From contig NZ_LFLZ01000010.1 in the NCBI RefSeq assembly GCF_001189845.1, forward strand, positions 62,001 to 126,000: a DNA stretch of 64,000 nucleotides. Direction: 5' to 3'. The notes beneath the pieces are model-generated. The model worked only from the letters and a program-made list of their open reading frames with translations, was not told where the DNA came from and made no database searches. The DNA comes from Bradyrhizobium tropiciagri (GTDB lineage Bacteria > Pseudomonadota > Alphaproteobacteria > Rhizobiales > Xanthobacteraceae). Position numbers and translations under genes: made by a program. Positions 26,586-34,255 of the stretch are shown in pieces; positions within the stretch are counted from its first letter, which is position 1, and every line of letters begins with the position of its first letter.

Positions 26586-28174
26586 CCTGAAGCGCATCGA
26601 GTGCACGAACTTGCTGTCTCAGGGTACCGTATGACGGCCATCGATCCTCATTGAACCTCAGTTATCGGAAGATCGGCGGTTCCGGCTATCCTCATATTGT
26701 TCGGAGACAGGCCTATCATTTGAACATTCCAGACGGGTCTTTCCAAAGTACGTCCGCACCTGATCTGCGATCCTGTGAGGATTCAACCCGATCAAGCTGC
26801 TGGCCCGCGATGATGACGCTTACTCCTCGGCCGCCCGACAATGCGCTCGTATCATGCATCCCGCGTCTTTTTGGTCCTTTCATCTGAGAGTTTCGTGCTT
26901 CCAAATGTGGTCACAGTGATTGAACCATCCCGCTCAAGATCGTGCCGCGACTGCCGCGGTGGGTTTGCACGCCGCTTAAGCTGTCGTTTGGACGCAATTC
27001 TTGATTTTTCAGTTTTCCTTTTGGGGTAACGATTCAGCGCAGACTTCCACGCTGAACCGTCATGCCCAGCCCACTGAGACCGGGGGGCGCACGCAGGGAC
27101 GACGCTGCCGAGGGGATCACTCAGCCTGCACAAGCGCAGCGCGGAAGGCTGGGGAGACGGCCGCGGCGAGCGCAACGGTCCTCGTGGGCGCTGGGGGCGG
27201 AGCCCCTCGCGAGGGGGCTAATCGAAGGCCGGACGGGAGGCTCGGCGCGCGTCGAGCCAAGTCGGCGAAGCAGACGCGCCAACTCGATAGATTACTTATT
27301 CGACTAAGGCAAACACAACACGGCGCCGATCGACCTCGTCAAGAGTTGAGAGCCAGTCATCCCCTTTTTGGCGATGAAAGAAAGGAAAGAAATGATTCTC
27401 CTCGGACTGGAACGATCTGTTTGTTAGAGTCGATCTCCGCACGCGATACGCTCATTAAGTTGTCCAAAATTCGACGAATGAAAATTATCCCAATTGAGTA
27501 TCAGTGCATCTCTCTCGTATGCACGTGCCGGCGACGTTAAACGGCCGTCGTTGTCGGAAGATTCTGAAGACGCCTGAGATAGAAAGCACAATCACCAATG
27601 GCCAGACTGCTATTGAGATGATTGGAACGCAGGTTGTGTGTCTAAGAGTGACCGCAACCAGCTTGGAGCAGGAATTTTTTACGAACCAGACGGACTAAAC
27701 TAACCATGAGGGAGCCCAGCGCTGTTGCAGGGGTGCCGATTTAAAGCGCCGCGAAAACAGAAGGCTTTTTGATCCACGAGCGACGTCGCTCGCGTGGTTG
27801 CGGAAACGGCAGCATCAAGATGAGTCCGCTGCGGACAAGCTCTACTGCTAGGATAGAGACCTTAGTATGTCGGGAAGCAGACAAACCCAACTCAAACGTC
27901 ATCCAAACTGTCGACTATTGCTTGGCACGAAGAATGCACACCCCTAGCCATGCCTAGGGGCTTTCCGGGCATGGCTACCATCGCAAGTTGCGGCCGTGGC
28001 TAGCCACTGAAGTTAGCGGTACGTAACATAAGGCAGACGGCGTCTGCTCGGCCGATTCCGGCGGGCGTCTTGTCACGTCGCCGCTAACTTTCAACGGCGT
28101 GAATAGCGGGCTTGTAGTACGGTTAGAGCAGAATGAACAGGACGCGCTGGAGAGGGCGCGAAAGACCTCGGAAA
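26586..28174. other. Long non-coding or decayed stretch
   Basis: About 1.6 kb. An arginine-rich plus-strand frame at 27062-27307 has biased composition and a good GC wobble pattern but no motif or ribosome site; I do not accept it as a gene. Around 27940-28010 there is a cluster of inverted repeats, listed separately. The part from 27310 to 27900 is AT-richer and empty. Confidence 0.4.
27941..28007. repeat. Cluster of overlapping inverted repeats
   Basis: CCCCTAG (27941-27947) pairs with CTAGGGG (27954-27960). TAGCCATGCC (27945-27954), inside the first hairpin, pairs with GGCATGGCTA (27968-27977), so the two stems exclude each other. GTGGCTAGCCAC at 27996-28007 is a further perfect 12 bp palindrome. 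Confidence 0.8.
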
Positions 28175-28915
28175 ATGAACGCAGAGAACAACTTCGCGGC
28201 CCGGCTCCTTGACGCCGGACGCCTAGCAGCAATCGCGCGTACACGTGGCCTGAAGGCGGATGTTTCATACTACGTCGACGAGGCGCTCAAGGAGCTTTGG
28301 CGGACCAGATCACCGGAAGAAGCAAAAGCGATCGCAGAGCGTTGGGTCTTATGGGACGCAAGGGGAAAGCCTTGGCCGCGCATGCCCCCACTGGAAAACG
28401 TCGTCCCGTTCAAACGGACCGCCGCGGCCGAGATGCCGAGGACGCCCTTGCAAGCAATCCGCGAATGGTTCGAAAAACAAGATGAGGACGTACGATGTGA
28501 AATCGCTGGCATGGCGGCGCTTTTGATTTTCGAAGGCGGCAATCTTCTCGACTTCAGCAACAAGGAATGGTGCGACCATTTGCGCCGATGGCTCAGTGAG
28601 ACGGGATTACCAAACCATAAGGTCATCGGCCGTGCTCTGACGTTTCGCACCTGTTTCGAGTATTTCTCGGGGAGCAGGTTCACCGAAGCGGCGTGGATGC
28701 GATCCAAAGAGGCAGCCGTGAAAATCCTTGCAGATGCTGGCCTTGACCCAACCTCCGAAGCTGCGAGTCTCGCACCTATTGCCCAAAAAGTGCTGGAGAA
28801 CTTGCCCGCGCGAAAATGCCGCTGGATCGAAGTAGGCAAGTCCTGGAGCAAACTCGTCGATACCAGACTTGCACCCTGGGTCCTCAGGGGTTGGAACGCC
28901 TTGCATATGGAATAA
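28175..28915 (+). CDS. Hypothetical soluble protein, 246 residues
   Basis: I do not recognise the family. The protein is soluble and helical, with several tryptophan and charge rich segments (YYVDEALKELWRTRSPEEAKAIAERW, EWFEKQDEDVRCEIAGMAALLIFEGG, WCDHLRRWLSETGLPNHKVIGRALTF, FEYFSGSRFTEAAWMRSKEAAVKIL). The single long frame with normal composition makes it a credible gene. The ATG at 28175 was chosen because the product then begins MNAENNFAARLLDAGRLAAIAR; an upstream ATG at 28133 would add 14 arginine-rich residues. It ends 41 bp before the convergent Pycsar-effector-like remnant. It may belong to a defence or accessory cassette, but nothing shows this directly. Confidence 0.6.
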   Translation: MNAENNFAARLLDAGRLAAIARTRGLKADVSYYVDEALKELWRTRSPEEAKAIAERWVLWDARGKPWPRMPPLENVVPFKRTAAAEMPRTPLQAIREWFEKQDEDVRCEIAGMAALLIFEGGNLLDFSNKEWCDHLRRWLSETGLPNHKVIGRALTFRTCFEYFSGSRFTEAAWMRSKEAAVKILADAGLDPTSEAASLAPIAQKVLENLPARKCRWIEVGKSWSKLVDTRLAPWVLRGWNALHME

Positions 28916-28955
28916 GATCAAAGCCAGCGCTTGAATGTGTGCTCGGCGCGGCGCC

Positions 28956-29219
28956 CTAATACAGTAAGCTGACGGAGTCGTCATCCGTCTCGAAAAACTG
29001 AGCCAACACCTGGGGGACAAACGACAGAATACAAACCAGACCGCCCACAGCGAAGAGAGGAAGCGCCGCGCAGAATGCGACGTTGTAACCGAGTGGCAAG
29101 CTGGCCTGTCTCGTTAGCAGGTCGATCGTGCCGATGATCCAAAGCGAGGAGAACGTAAGAAGGGCGGCATTCTTGGTTTCGGCGAACTTGACGAAATCGA
29201 TGGTTCGGACAAGTTGCAT
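28956..29219 (-). pseudogene. Pycsar-effector-like (PycTM) membrane protein, truncated
   Basis: An 87-residue frame with two transmembrane helices. It begins with TIDFVKFAETKNAALLTFSSLWII, which resembles the IxFADTKxxxLLxxxxxxL start of PycTM/DUF5706 proteins, the membrane-damaging effectors of Pycsar anti-phage systems. The second helix is followed by FVPQVLAQFFETDDDSVSLLY and then a stop, just where family members normally continue with a FGDI-like stretch. Upstream in frame, HEGYDQEEAFEKTLS also looks like the usual N-terminus but has no start codon. It therefore appears truncated at both ends. No cyclase gene is nearby. Confidence 0.45.
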
Positions 29220-29482
29220 GGAGAGCGTCTTCTCGAAGGCTTCTTCTTGATCGTATCCTTCATGAGCGTTCTACCATCGGCTCGATCAAAGAATAGCTGG
29301 TTACTTCTGCCGCCTGCTGCGCCTTTCTTCAGGATGCCGAGTGCAACGAGTTCATCAATATCTCTCGAAGCCGTCGCTTGGGAAAAGCGCATTGGCGCCA
29401 AGATCGACGCGTTGCCGCTCAAGGATATCGAAATCAAGGAGTATGTCCGGGACACCAACCTTGCCAACCTCTCGACGAACAT
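29220..29482 (-). pseudogene. Winged-helix remnant (Fic C-terminal-like)
   Basis: Translation on the minus strand gives a segment FSQATASRDIDELVALGILKKGAAGGRS, typical of the C-terminal winged helix of Fic-family proteins and related regulators. The part before it (VERLARLVSRTYSL) is not recognisable, and no catalytic Fic motif is present. The frame runs on into the region of the PycTM-like gene in another frame. I take it as the 3' end of a lost gene. Confidence 0.4.
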
Positions 29483-29726
29483 CGCCTACCGCGTGGACGG
29501 CGTCCATCTCTATGCCGACATTCTCATATGAAGGACACGTTGGCCGTCACCGACGTTGAAGGCGAAGCTGTCCACGGGCGTCTTTGAAAGTCTTCTCCGC
29601 GCTCGCGGAGACAAGTTTGCCGAGCTCTCCTCTGATGCGCTTGCGGTTTTAAGTTCTCTGAAAGCAAACGATTAGATGTAGTTTCGCGGCCTGAATAGCC
29701 GTGCAAGGTGCCAACGAGCACCTCAC

Positions 29727-30002
29727 TCAGTCCAATTGCGGCCGATGAAACAGAAGAATGCGGCCTCCGGGTAGGCTTTCGGCCGCGTAGGGCTGACCGT
29801 GGATCAAAAAACAGGTCATGGGGACGCCCTGGCTCGGCAGAAGGCCCAGGTCTTGGAGCATGTCGATCACGAGAGGCGGCGATCCTTGAGCTCTCCTAAG
29901 GGCTGGTCCCCGGTCGTGCATTCGCCGAAGCGCGACTTTCATCCGCCTTCTGGCACTAGTCCAGCTGGTGCGGCGCGCTTCCATCGGTATGGCCATTCTC
30001 AC
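29727..30002 (-). CDS. Short frame after the radical SAM gene, function unknown
   Basis: The ATG at 30002 overlaps the stop region of the radical SAM gene by 4 bp, suggesting co-translation. The 91-residue product has an arginine-rich N-terminus and a C-terminal part GVPMTCFLIHGQPYAAESLPGGRILLFHRPQL. That part vaguely recalls the NAFxLPGGxIxVxxGLL region of M48 peptidases. Reading on in the next frame gives LSEVLVGTLHGYSG, so it could be a frameshifted remnant. The alternative is a true small partner or substrate of the radical SAM enzyme. Confidence 0.35.
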   Translation of the reverse strand: MRMAIPMEARRTSWTSARRRMKVALRRMHDRGPALRRAQGSPPLVIDMLQDLGLLPSQGVPMTCFLIHGQPYAAESLPGGRILLFHRPQLD

Positions 30003-30877
30003 AGCGCGCGGGCAGGGCTCCTACATTCCGGCTCCGCTTTGGCAAATTCACACGTCCTGCAAAGCAGAAAGCCATCCGTACCGTTCATGCGGTCGGCGAT
30101 TTCGCTAAATATCCGGCCTTCGAACAGATCTTCGTACTCGTCGCGCAAAAGATTCCCAAGGACATGACGCCGCTCAAAATCCATGCAGCACAAAGTAACA
30201 TCGCCGTTTGGAAGAAGGACATTCCGATGCTGCTGTTTCCCATTGCATGTCAGAGTGCCGGCGATCGGCTGCCGGGAGGTGATCATTCTCAGATCTATAC
30301 GTCCTCGCCTGCTACTCAGCGGCCGCAAGCGTTGTAGCTTTTTTTCGGGGACTACGTCGGCTAGATCAGGATGGATTTTACCCAGGACCACCAATTGAAT
30401 TGAGGGAATGTTTGCCTCAATCAGTCGGCGCATGACATTGATGTAGTTTTTTCCGACGAGGCGGCTGTTCATATAGGTGCCGTCGTCGGGTACGTGAACG
30501 ACGAAAGTCTTGAACCGGAGCACTTGCAAGCGCCGAACGTCAGTTCCGTTCATTCCAACAAGGGTAGTGAAGATCCGGACATCGTGGCCGCGTGCGTAAG
30601 CATGCTCAACCATCGTGCTGCAATGCGGATGCAACCAGGGCTCCGAATATCCGGCAAAACTAATGCCGGTAGCTGTCGGTACGCGTGAGAGACATCGCTT
30701 GAAATCCTGAACGCCCAGATGCTTGGCTTGGGATACGAGCCTTTGGCGATCTGCAAACTTGTCCTGGGAGCAATAAGAACATCTGACGATGCAGCCGGTG
30801 GTCGTGGTTATTTCCAATACTTTGCTACCAGGTTCGGCCGCGCGCAGATTCTGCAACGTCGTCGGGTATGCCGTCAT
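29999..30877 (-). CDS. Radical SAM enzyme with SPASM-like C-terminal domain
   Basis: The start at 30877 follows AAAGGATCAAAGAGA; a longer version from 30919 would add 14 residues. The 292-residue product has the radical SAM cluster motif CxxxCxxC (C29, C33, C36: TTGCIVRCSYCSQ), a following beta/alpha barrel with GISFAGYSEPWLHP, and a C-terminal domain with LLPNGDVTLCCMDFERRHVLGNLLRDEYEDLF and a closing LCRTCEF, typical of SPASM-type auxiliary cluster domains. Such enzymes modify peptides, sugars or cofactors. No precursor peptide is certain; the 91-residue frame overlapping its end is the only candidate. The divergent P450 gene starts about 930 bp away. Confidence 0.82.
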   Translation of the reverse strand: MTAYPTTLQNLRAAEPGSKVLEITTTTGCIVRCSYCSQDKFADRQRLVSQAKHLGVQDFKRCLSRVPTATGISFAGYSEPWLHPHCSTMVEHAYARGHDVRIFTTLVGMNGTDVRRLQVLRFKTFVVHVPDDGTYMNSRLVGKNYINVMRRLIEANIPSIQLVVLGKIHPDLADVVPEKKLQRLRPLSSRRGRIDLRMITSRQPIAGTLTCNGKQQHRNVLLPNGDVTLCCMDFERRHVLGNLLRDEYEDLFEGRIFSEIADRMNGTDGFLLCRTCEFAKAEPECRSPARAL

Positions 30878-30919
30878 TCTCTTTGATCCTTTCAGGTGGA
30901 ACTGCCGGAAGGAGAGCAA

Positions 30920-31807
30920 GGGGCGGTCGGCAATGCGCCGGGTTCGACAACGCGCTTGCTGAACGTGGCACCGATCTCTCGGGGTCGAATACCGCTTTCT
31001 ACGTGCTGACTGCGCACAGTACCGTTCGCTGTCACTGACATCCTCGTCTAGCTTTCGCGTGAGCCGGGTGCCAGGCCTGGCCTCCTCGTCGCAATGGTCT
31101 GCGAAGAGCTTGCCGAGCAGCGGCGATGCTGATCAGAAGCTGACCGAGCGAAAGGGCTATTTGGAGTTCTGCCTATGACGGTGCCAGGGTCCGGACCATC
31201 CTTTTTACTTGTCGCGCAAGCCATCGTCCTTGCGAACGGTTCCGCGGCCATGAACTGGGTGGATAGCGATTGAGCATCGTAGCCTCGGAGACGATCGTCC
31301 TCGAGAGCTCCTGTCTCGTTCAGTTGCTGGGCTGCCCGCCAGGATGTTGGATCAAGCAGGCGTTTGTCGGGTCGAACAGAACATTTGCGTACCCTCGGTG
31401 GTGCTGCGGCTAAGTGGTGTCATGGAGGGTGAGCAGCGCTAATGATTGTCGCCGCGCGCGCTGCGGCCCAAAAATAGCTTCAATGCGGCCGTGAGGAGCC
31501 AAAGAGGTTCGCATTTGAAATCTTCAAGACCTGGAAAGCTGTGGTGGCATGTCAGCTATTTGATTTCGAGCTGCGATATAGCCGAACATGCCAGCGTTGC
31601 CGTGATGGTTCTAAGGTCCACTGGATTGGATCGACTTGGAAAGTCAATGCGATCTGTCCTGCCAGAAATGGTAGGAGAGGCCGGCTCGCGCTTTGAGATA
31701 CTCTGTTGGAGCGAGGACATGCTCGCAGCCAACACATCAGGGCGGTCGTGGAGAGCGACTATGCGGACCCGTATGCTCTCGAATGAACAAAATCTGCGGA
31801 GACTATC
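30920..31807. other. Intergenic stretch between the radical SAM gene and the P450 gene
   Basis: About 890 bp between divergent genes, so promoters of both should be here. A plus-strand frame at 31446-31811 reaches the P450 start but has no motif. A half-matching tts-like sequence at 31117-31146 (GGTCAGCTTCTGATCAGCA on the minus strand) is too weak to call. Confidence 0.4.
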
Positions 31808-33046
31808 ATGAAAGCGAGATCGGCACGTAGAGCCGATGAGGCGTCGAGTATCCCGCTGAGCAAGCTGGATGTTAGCGAAGCCAAGCGATTTCAGGATGAT
31901 AGCATATGGGGGTACTTCGAGCGGTTGCGAAGGGAGGATCCAGTTCACTACTGCCAAGACAGCTGCTATGGCCCCTATTGGTCCGTCACGAAGTACCGCG
32001 ATATTGTCGCGGTGGATACAAACCATAAGGCATTCTCGTCAGAACAGGGTGTCACGATCGTCGATGTGCCTGACGAGCACTGGACCCCGAGCTTCATTAA
32101 GATGGGTCCTCCAAAACACGCCGGGCAGCGCAATACCGTAAGTCCGATAGTTGCACCGGATAACCTGGCGAAGTTTGAAAGCCTGATCCGCTCGCGGGTC
32201 AGGGTGATTCTGGACGGGTTGCCGCGCAATGATCCGTTCAATTGGGTGAATATGGTCTCGATCGAGCTGACGACGCAGATGCTTGCCACGCTCTTCGACT
32301 TTCCCTTCGAAGACCGACGGCTCCTGACCTATTGGTCAGATGTAGCTGTTACAGCTCCGAGAGCCGGCCATGCCATCGACAGCTGGGAAAAGCGAAGGAC
32401 AATCCTGTCCGGATGTCTTGAGTATTTCACGCGACTTTGGAACGAGCGCATTAATGCCGAGCCGCGCCTGGACCTGATTTCTTTGATGGCACATTCGCCC
32501 GACACGCGCCATATGAAGCCGGATGAGTTTCTCGGCAATCTGATCCTGCTGATTGTCGGAGGCAATGACACCACCCGCAACTCGATGACCGGCGGCGTCT
32601 TATTCATGAATCAGTACCCCGGCGAGCTGCGAAAACTGCGCGATAACCCTGCGCTCGTGTCGAGCGCCGTGTCGGAGATTATTCGATACCAGACACCAAT
32701 CGCCCATATGCGCCGCACCGCGGCGGCAGATTGCATTCTGGGTGGCAAGCAGATCAGCAAGGGCGACAAGGTCGTCATGTGGTATATCTCTGGCAACCGG
32801 GATGAAGAAGTCATCGAGAATGGCGACAGCTTTGTGATCGACCGCAAGAATGTGCGGCAGCATCTATCGTTCGGATTTGGTATCCATCGGTGCGTTGGTC
32901 GGCATCTTGCACAACTGCAGTTGAATATCCTCTGGGACGAAATATTGCGTGCAGGGCTAGACGTAAGCGTTGTCGGCGAACCCGAGCGAATCGCATCTAA
33001 TTTCGTGCACGGCTATTCCTCACTCCCAGTGCGGATTGCAGCCTAG
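31808..33046 (+). CDS. Cytochrome P450, soluble bacterial class
   Basis: The 412-residue protein has the complete P450 set: the I-helix GGNDTTR at 251-257, the K-helix ExxR in EIIRYQTP, the meander, and the haem loop FGFGIHRCVG with Cys362 as ligand. There is no membrane anchor, so it is a soluble class I enzyme that needs a ferredoxin and reductase from elsewhere. The N-terminal half (PYWSVTKYRDIVAVDTNHKAFSSEQG) and WTPSFIKMGPPKHAGQRNTV resemble the CYP127/CYP153-like group reported from rhizobial symbiosis islands. The exact family cannot be fixed by eye. It is not part of the known gibberellin P450 operon arrangement. A small membrane protein gene follows after 255 bp. Confidence 0.9.
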   Translation: MKARSARRADEASSIPLSKLDVSEAKRFQDDSIWGYFERLRREDPVHYCQDSCYGPYWSVTKYRDIVAVDTNHKAFSSEQGVTIVDVPDEHWTPSFIKMGPPKHAGQRNTVSPIVAPDNLAKFESLIRSRVRVILDGLPRNDPFNWVNMVSIELTTQMLATLFDFPFEDRRLLTYWSDVAVTAPRAGHAIDSWEKRRTILSGCLEYFTRLWNERINAEPRLDLISLMAHSPDTRHMKPDEFLGNLILLIVGGNDTTRNSMTGGVLFMNQYPGELRKLRDNPALVSSAVSEIIRYQTPIAHMRRTAAADCILGGKQISKGDKVVMWYISGNRDEEVIENGDSFVIDRKNVRQHLSFGFGIHRCVGRHLAQLQLNILWDEILRAGLDVSVVGEPERIASNFVHGYSSLPVRIAA

Positions 33047-33301
33047 TCCCTGATCGCGTCGGCGGCAGGCGGCACGCGGTGCGGTTGGGCTCGTCTTGAA
33101 CCGCATTCGTTGACGCCGCTAGCGAAAGCGGCTTGCAATCGCTGCATGTCGCGAGCCGGTCGGCAATCAGGCAGGCGTTGACGAGCCCGCGTAAGGAGCG
33201 ACAGGTGAGCCGGCCCGGCGCCGTGCAGGCGCCGGACAAGCGAAAAAGCAACGCCAACGGTGCCCTCCAATTCCCCATATCCGGGCCGCCATGGACAGCC
33301 G

Positions 33302-33655
33302 ATGAGCTTGATATTGAAGATTGTAGCGGTGGCAGCGATTTTCCTTGGAGAAGCGATTTCGATCATCGCCGAGTTGATTGCCTCAAGGCGGTTTGGAAAG
33401 GCCGGCGGGGATGTGACAATGCTCCTGCCGATGTTTCTCCTGATATCTTTCGGTGGCATCCTTCTCGTTTTCGGATACGCGCTGGGCTACATGCATCTGA
33501 AGAATATCTGGATCATTGTCGCAATATCGGTGGGAGCTATTCTGGTGGTGGAGCCGATACTCACTCTTCTCCTCTTTAGAGACGTTCCGACGACCGGTTC
33601 GCTGATCGGGTTGATGCTCGGTGCGCTTGGTACGCTCGCTGCCGTATGTCTATGA
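33302..33655 (+). CDS. Small four-helix membrane protein (SMR/EamA-like)
   Basis: The 117-residue product from ATG 33302 is made of four hydrophobic helices (residues about 4-22, 38-60, 66-86, 96-116). The sequence FLGEAISIIAELIASRRFGKAGG lies after the first, and PILTLLLFRDVPTTGSLIGLMLGALGTL at the end. The overall plan, with a late FRDxP-GxxIGxxLIxxG-like element, is that of small multidrug resistance and half-size EamA transporters. The upstream ribosome site is weak, and a start at 33260 is in frame. It lies on the same strand as the P450 gene and might export its product or a related compound; that link is inferred. Confidence 0.65.
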   Translation: MSLILKIVAVAAIFLGEAISIIAELIASRRFGKAGGDVTMLLPMFLLISFGGILLVFGYALGYMHLKNIWIIVAISVGAILVVEPILTLLLFRDVPTTGSLIGLMLGALGTLAAVCL

Positions 33656-34184
33656 GGCTGATCTGACTGAGCCTGGATGGGTACCAGCTTCGCCGAGATG
33701 TAGTTGCAAAAGACCTGCGCGCCGTCGGTTCTGCTCGCTTCGGCCGGGGCTAATGTTGTTGCTGATCGGCTTTCTACGCTTCATCAGGGGCGGTGCGTGG
33801 TCGCTGGCTTCGTAAACTCTTCTCGAAGCCTCCTTGCCGGATAGTGAGACGCGTGCGGGGCGGCCGTAGGTCTTGATCAATCGTCGCTGGCCAATTTCTG
33901 CCTGACCACAGCGTTGCCTGGTGTTCTCCAGCATTTGGATGGCTTCGTCCAGTTCGTGTGCACTGGTCAGGAGGCAGGATGATCACGGATCGCCTCGCGG
34001 CCGGTACTGTCGCATTCGGCAAAGCAGATCACGACCAGGACAGGTCACTCCGCGGTCATGTGCTTCAGCTGACTATCCGGCAACACACGCGGTCATCCCC
34101 GCACTTCAGCAACACAGGAGCTGCGACGGGAAATGAAACCACAGGCGACATACGCTTTTTTGCGCATCCCTGGAGACCGCTCTT
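33656..34184. other. Intergenic stretch before the 742-residue effector gene
   Basis: About 530 bp with only short frames lacking motifs on both strands. It ends in the diverged tts box of the next gene. Confidence 0.4.
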
Positions 34185-34213
34185 GGTCAGCTACTCGTCA
34201 GCCAAGCGGTCTA
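34185..34213 (+). promoter_or_regulatory. Diverged tts box before the 742-residue effector candidate
   Basis: GGTCAGCTACTCGTCAGCCAAGC keeps GTCAGCT, TCG and AGC of the tts core at the right spacing with four mismatches. It lies 43-71 bp before the ATG at 34256 and has the right orientation. Confidence 0.6.
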
Positions 34214-34255
34214 TCCAGACAGGCTGCACATCGTCGACTTAATCGGAGATAAAGC

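Noticed and set aside
27062..27307. Arginine-rich 81-codon frame
   Set aside because: Biased composition, no ribosome site and no recognisable domain; a similar product arises from another frame of the same DNA.
28962..28985. Half tts-like sequence (CCGTCAGCTTACTG on the minus strand)
   Set aside because: It lies within the coding end of the PycTM-like remnant and lacks the TCGAAAGCT half.
31117..31146. Possible tts box upstream of the radical SAM gene
   Set aside because: Only the left half (GTCAGCTTCT) matches; the right half AAAGCT is lost, and the P450 side offers no better reading.
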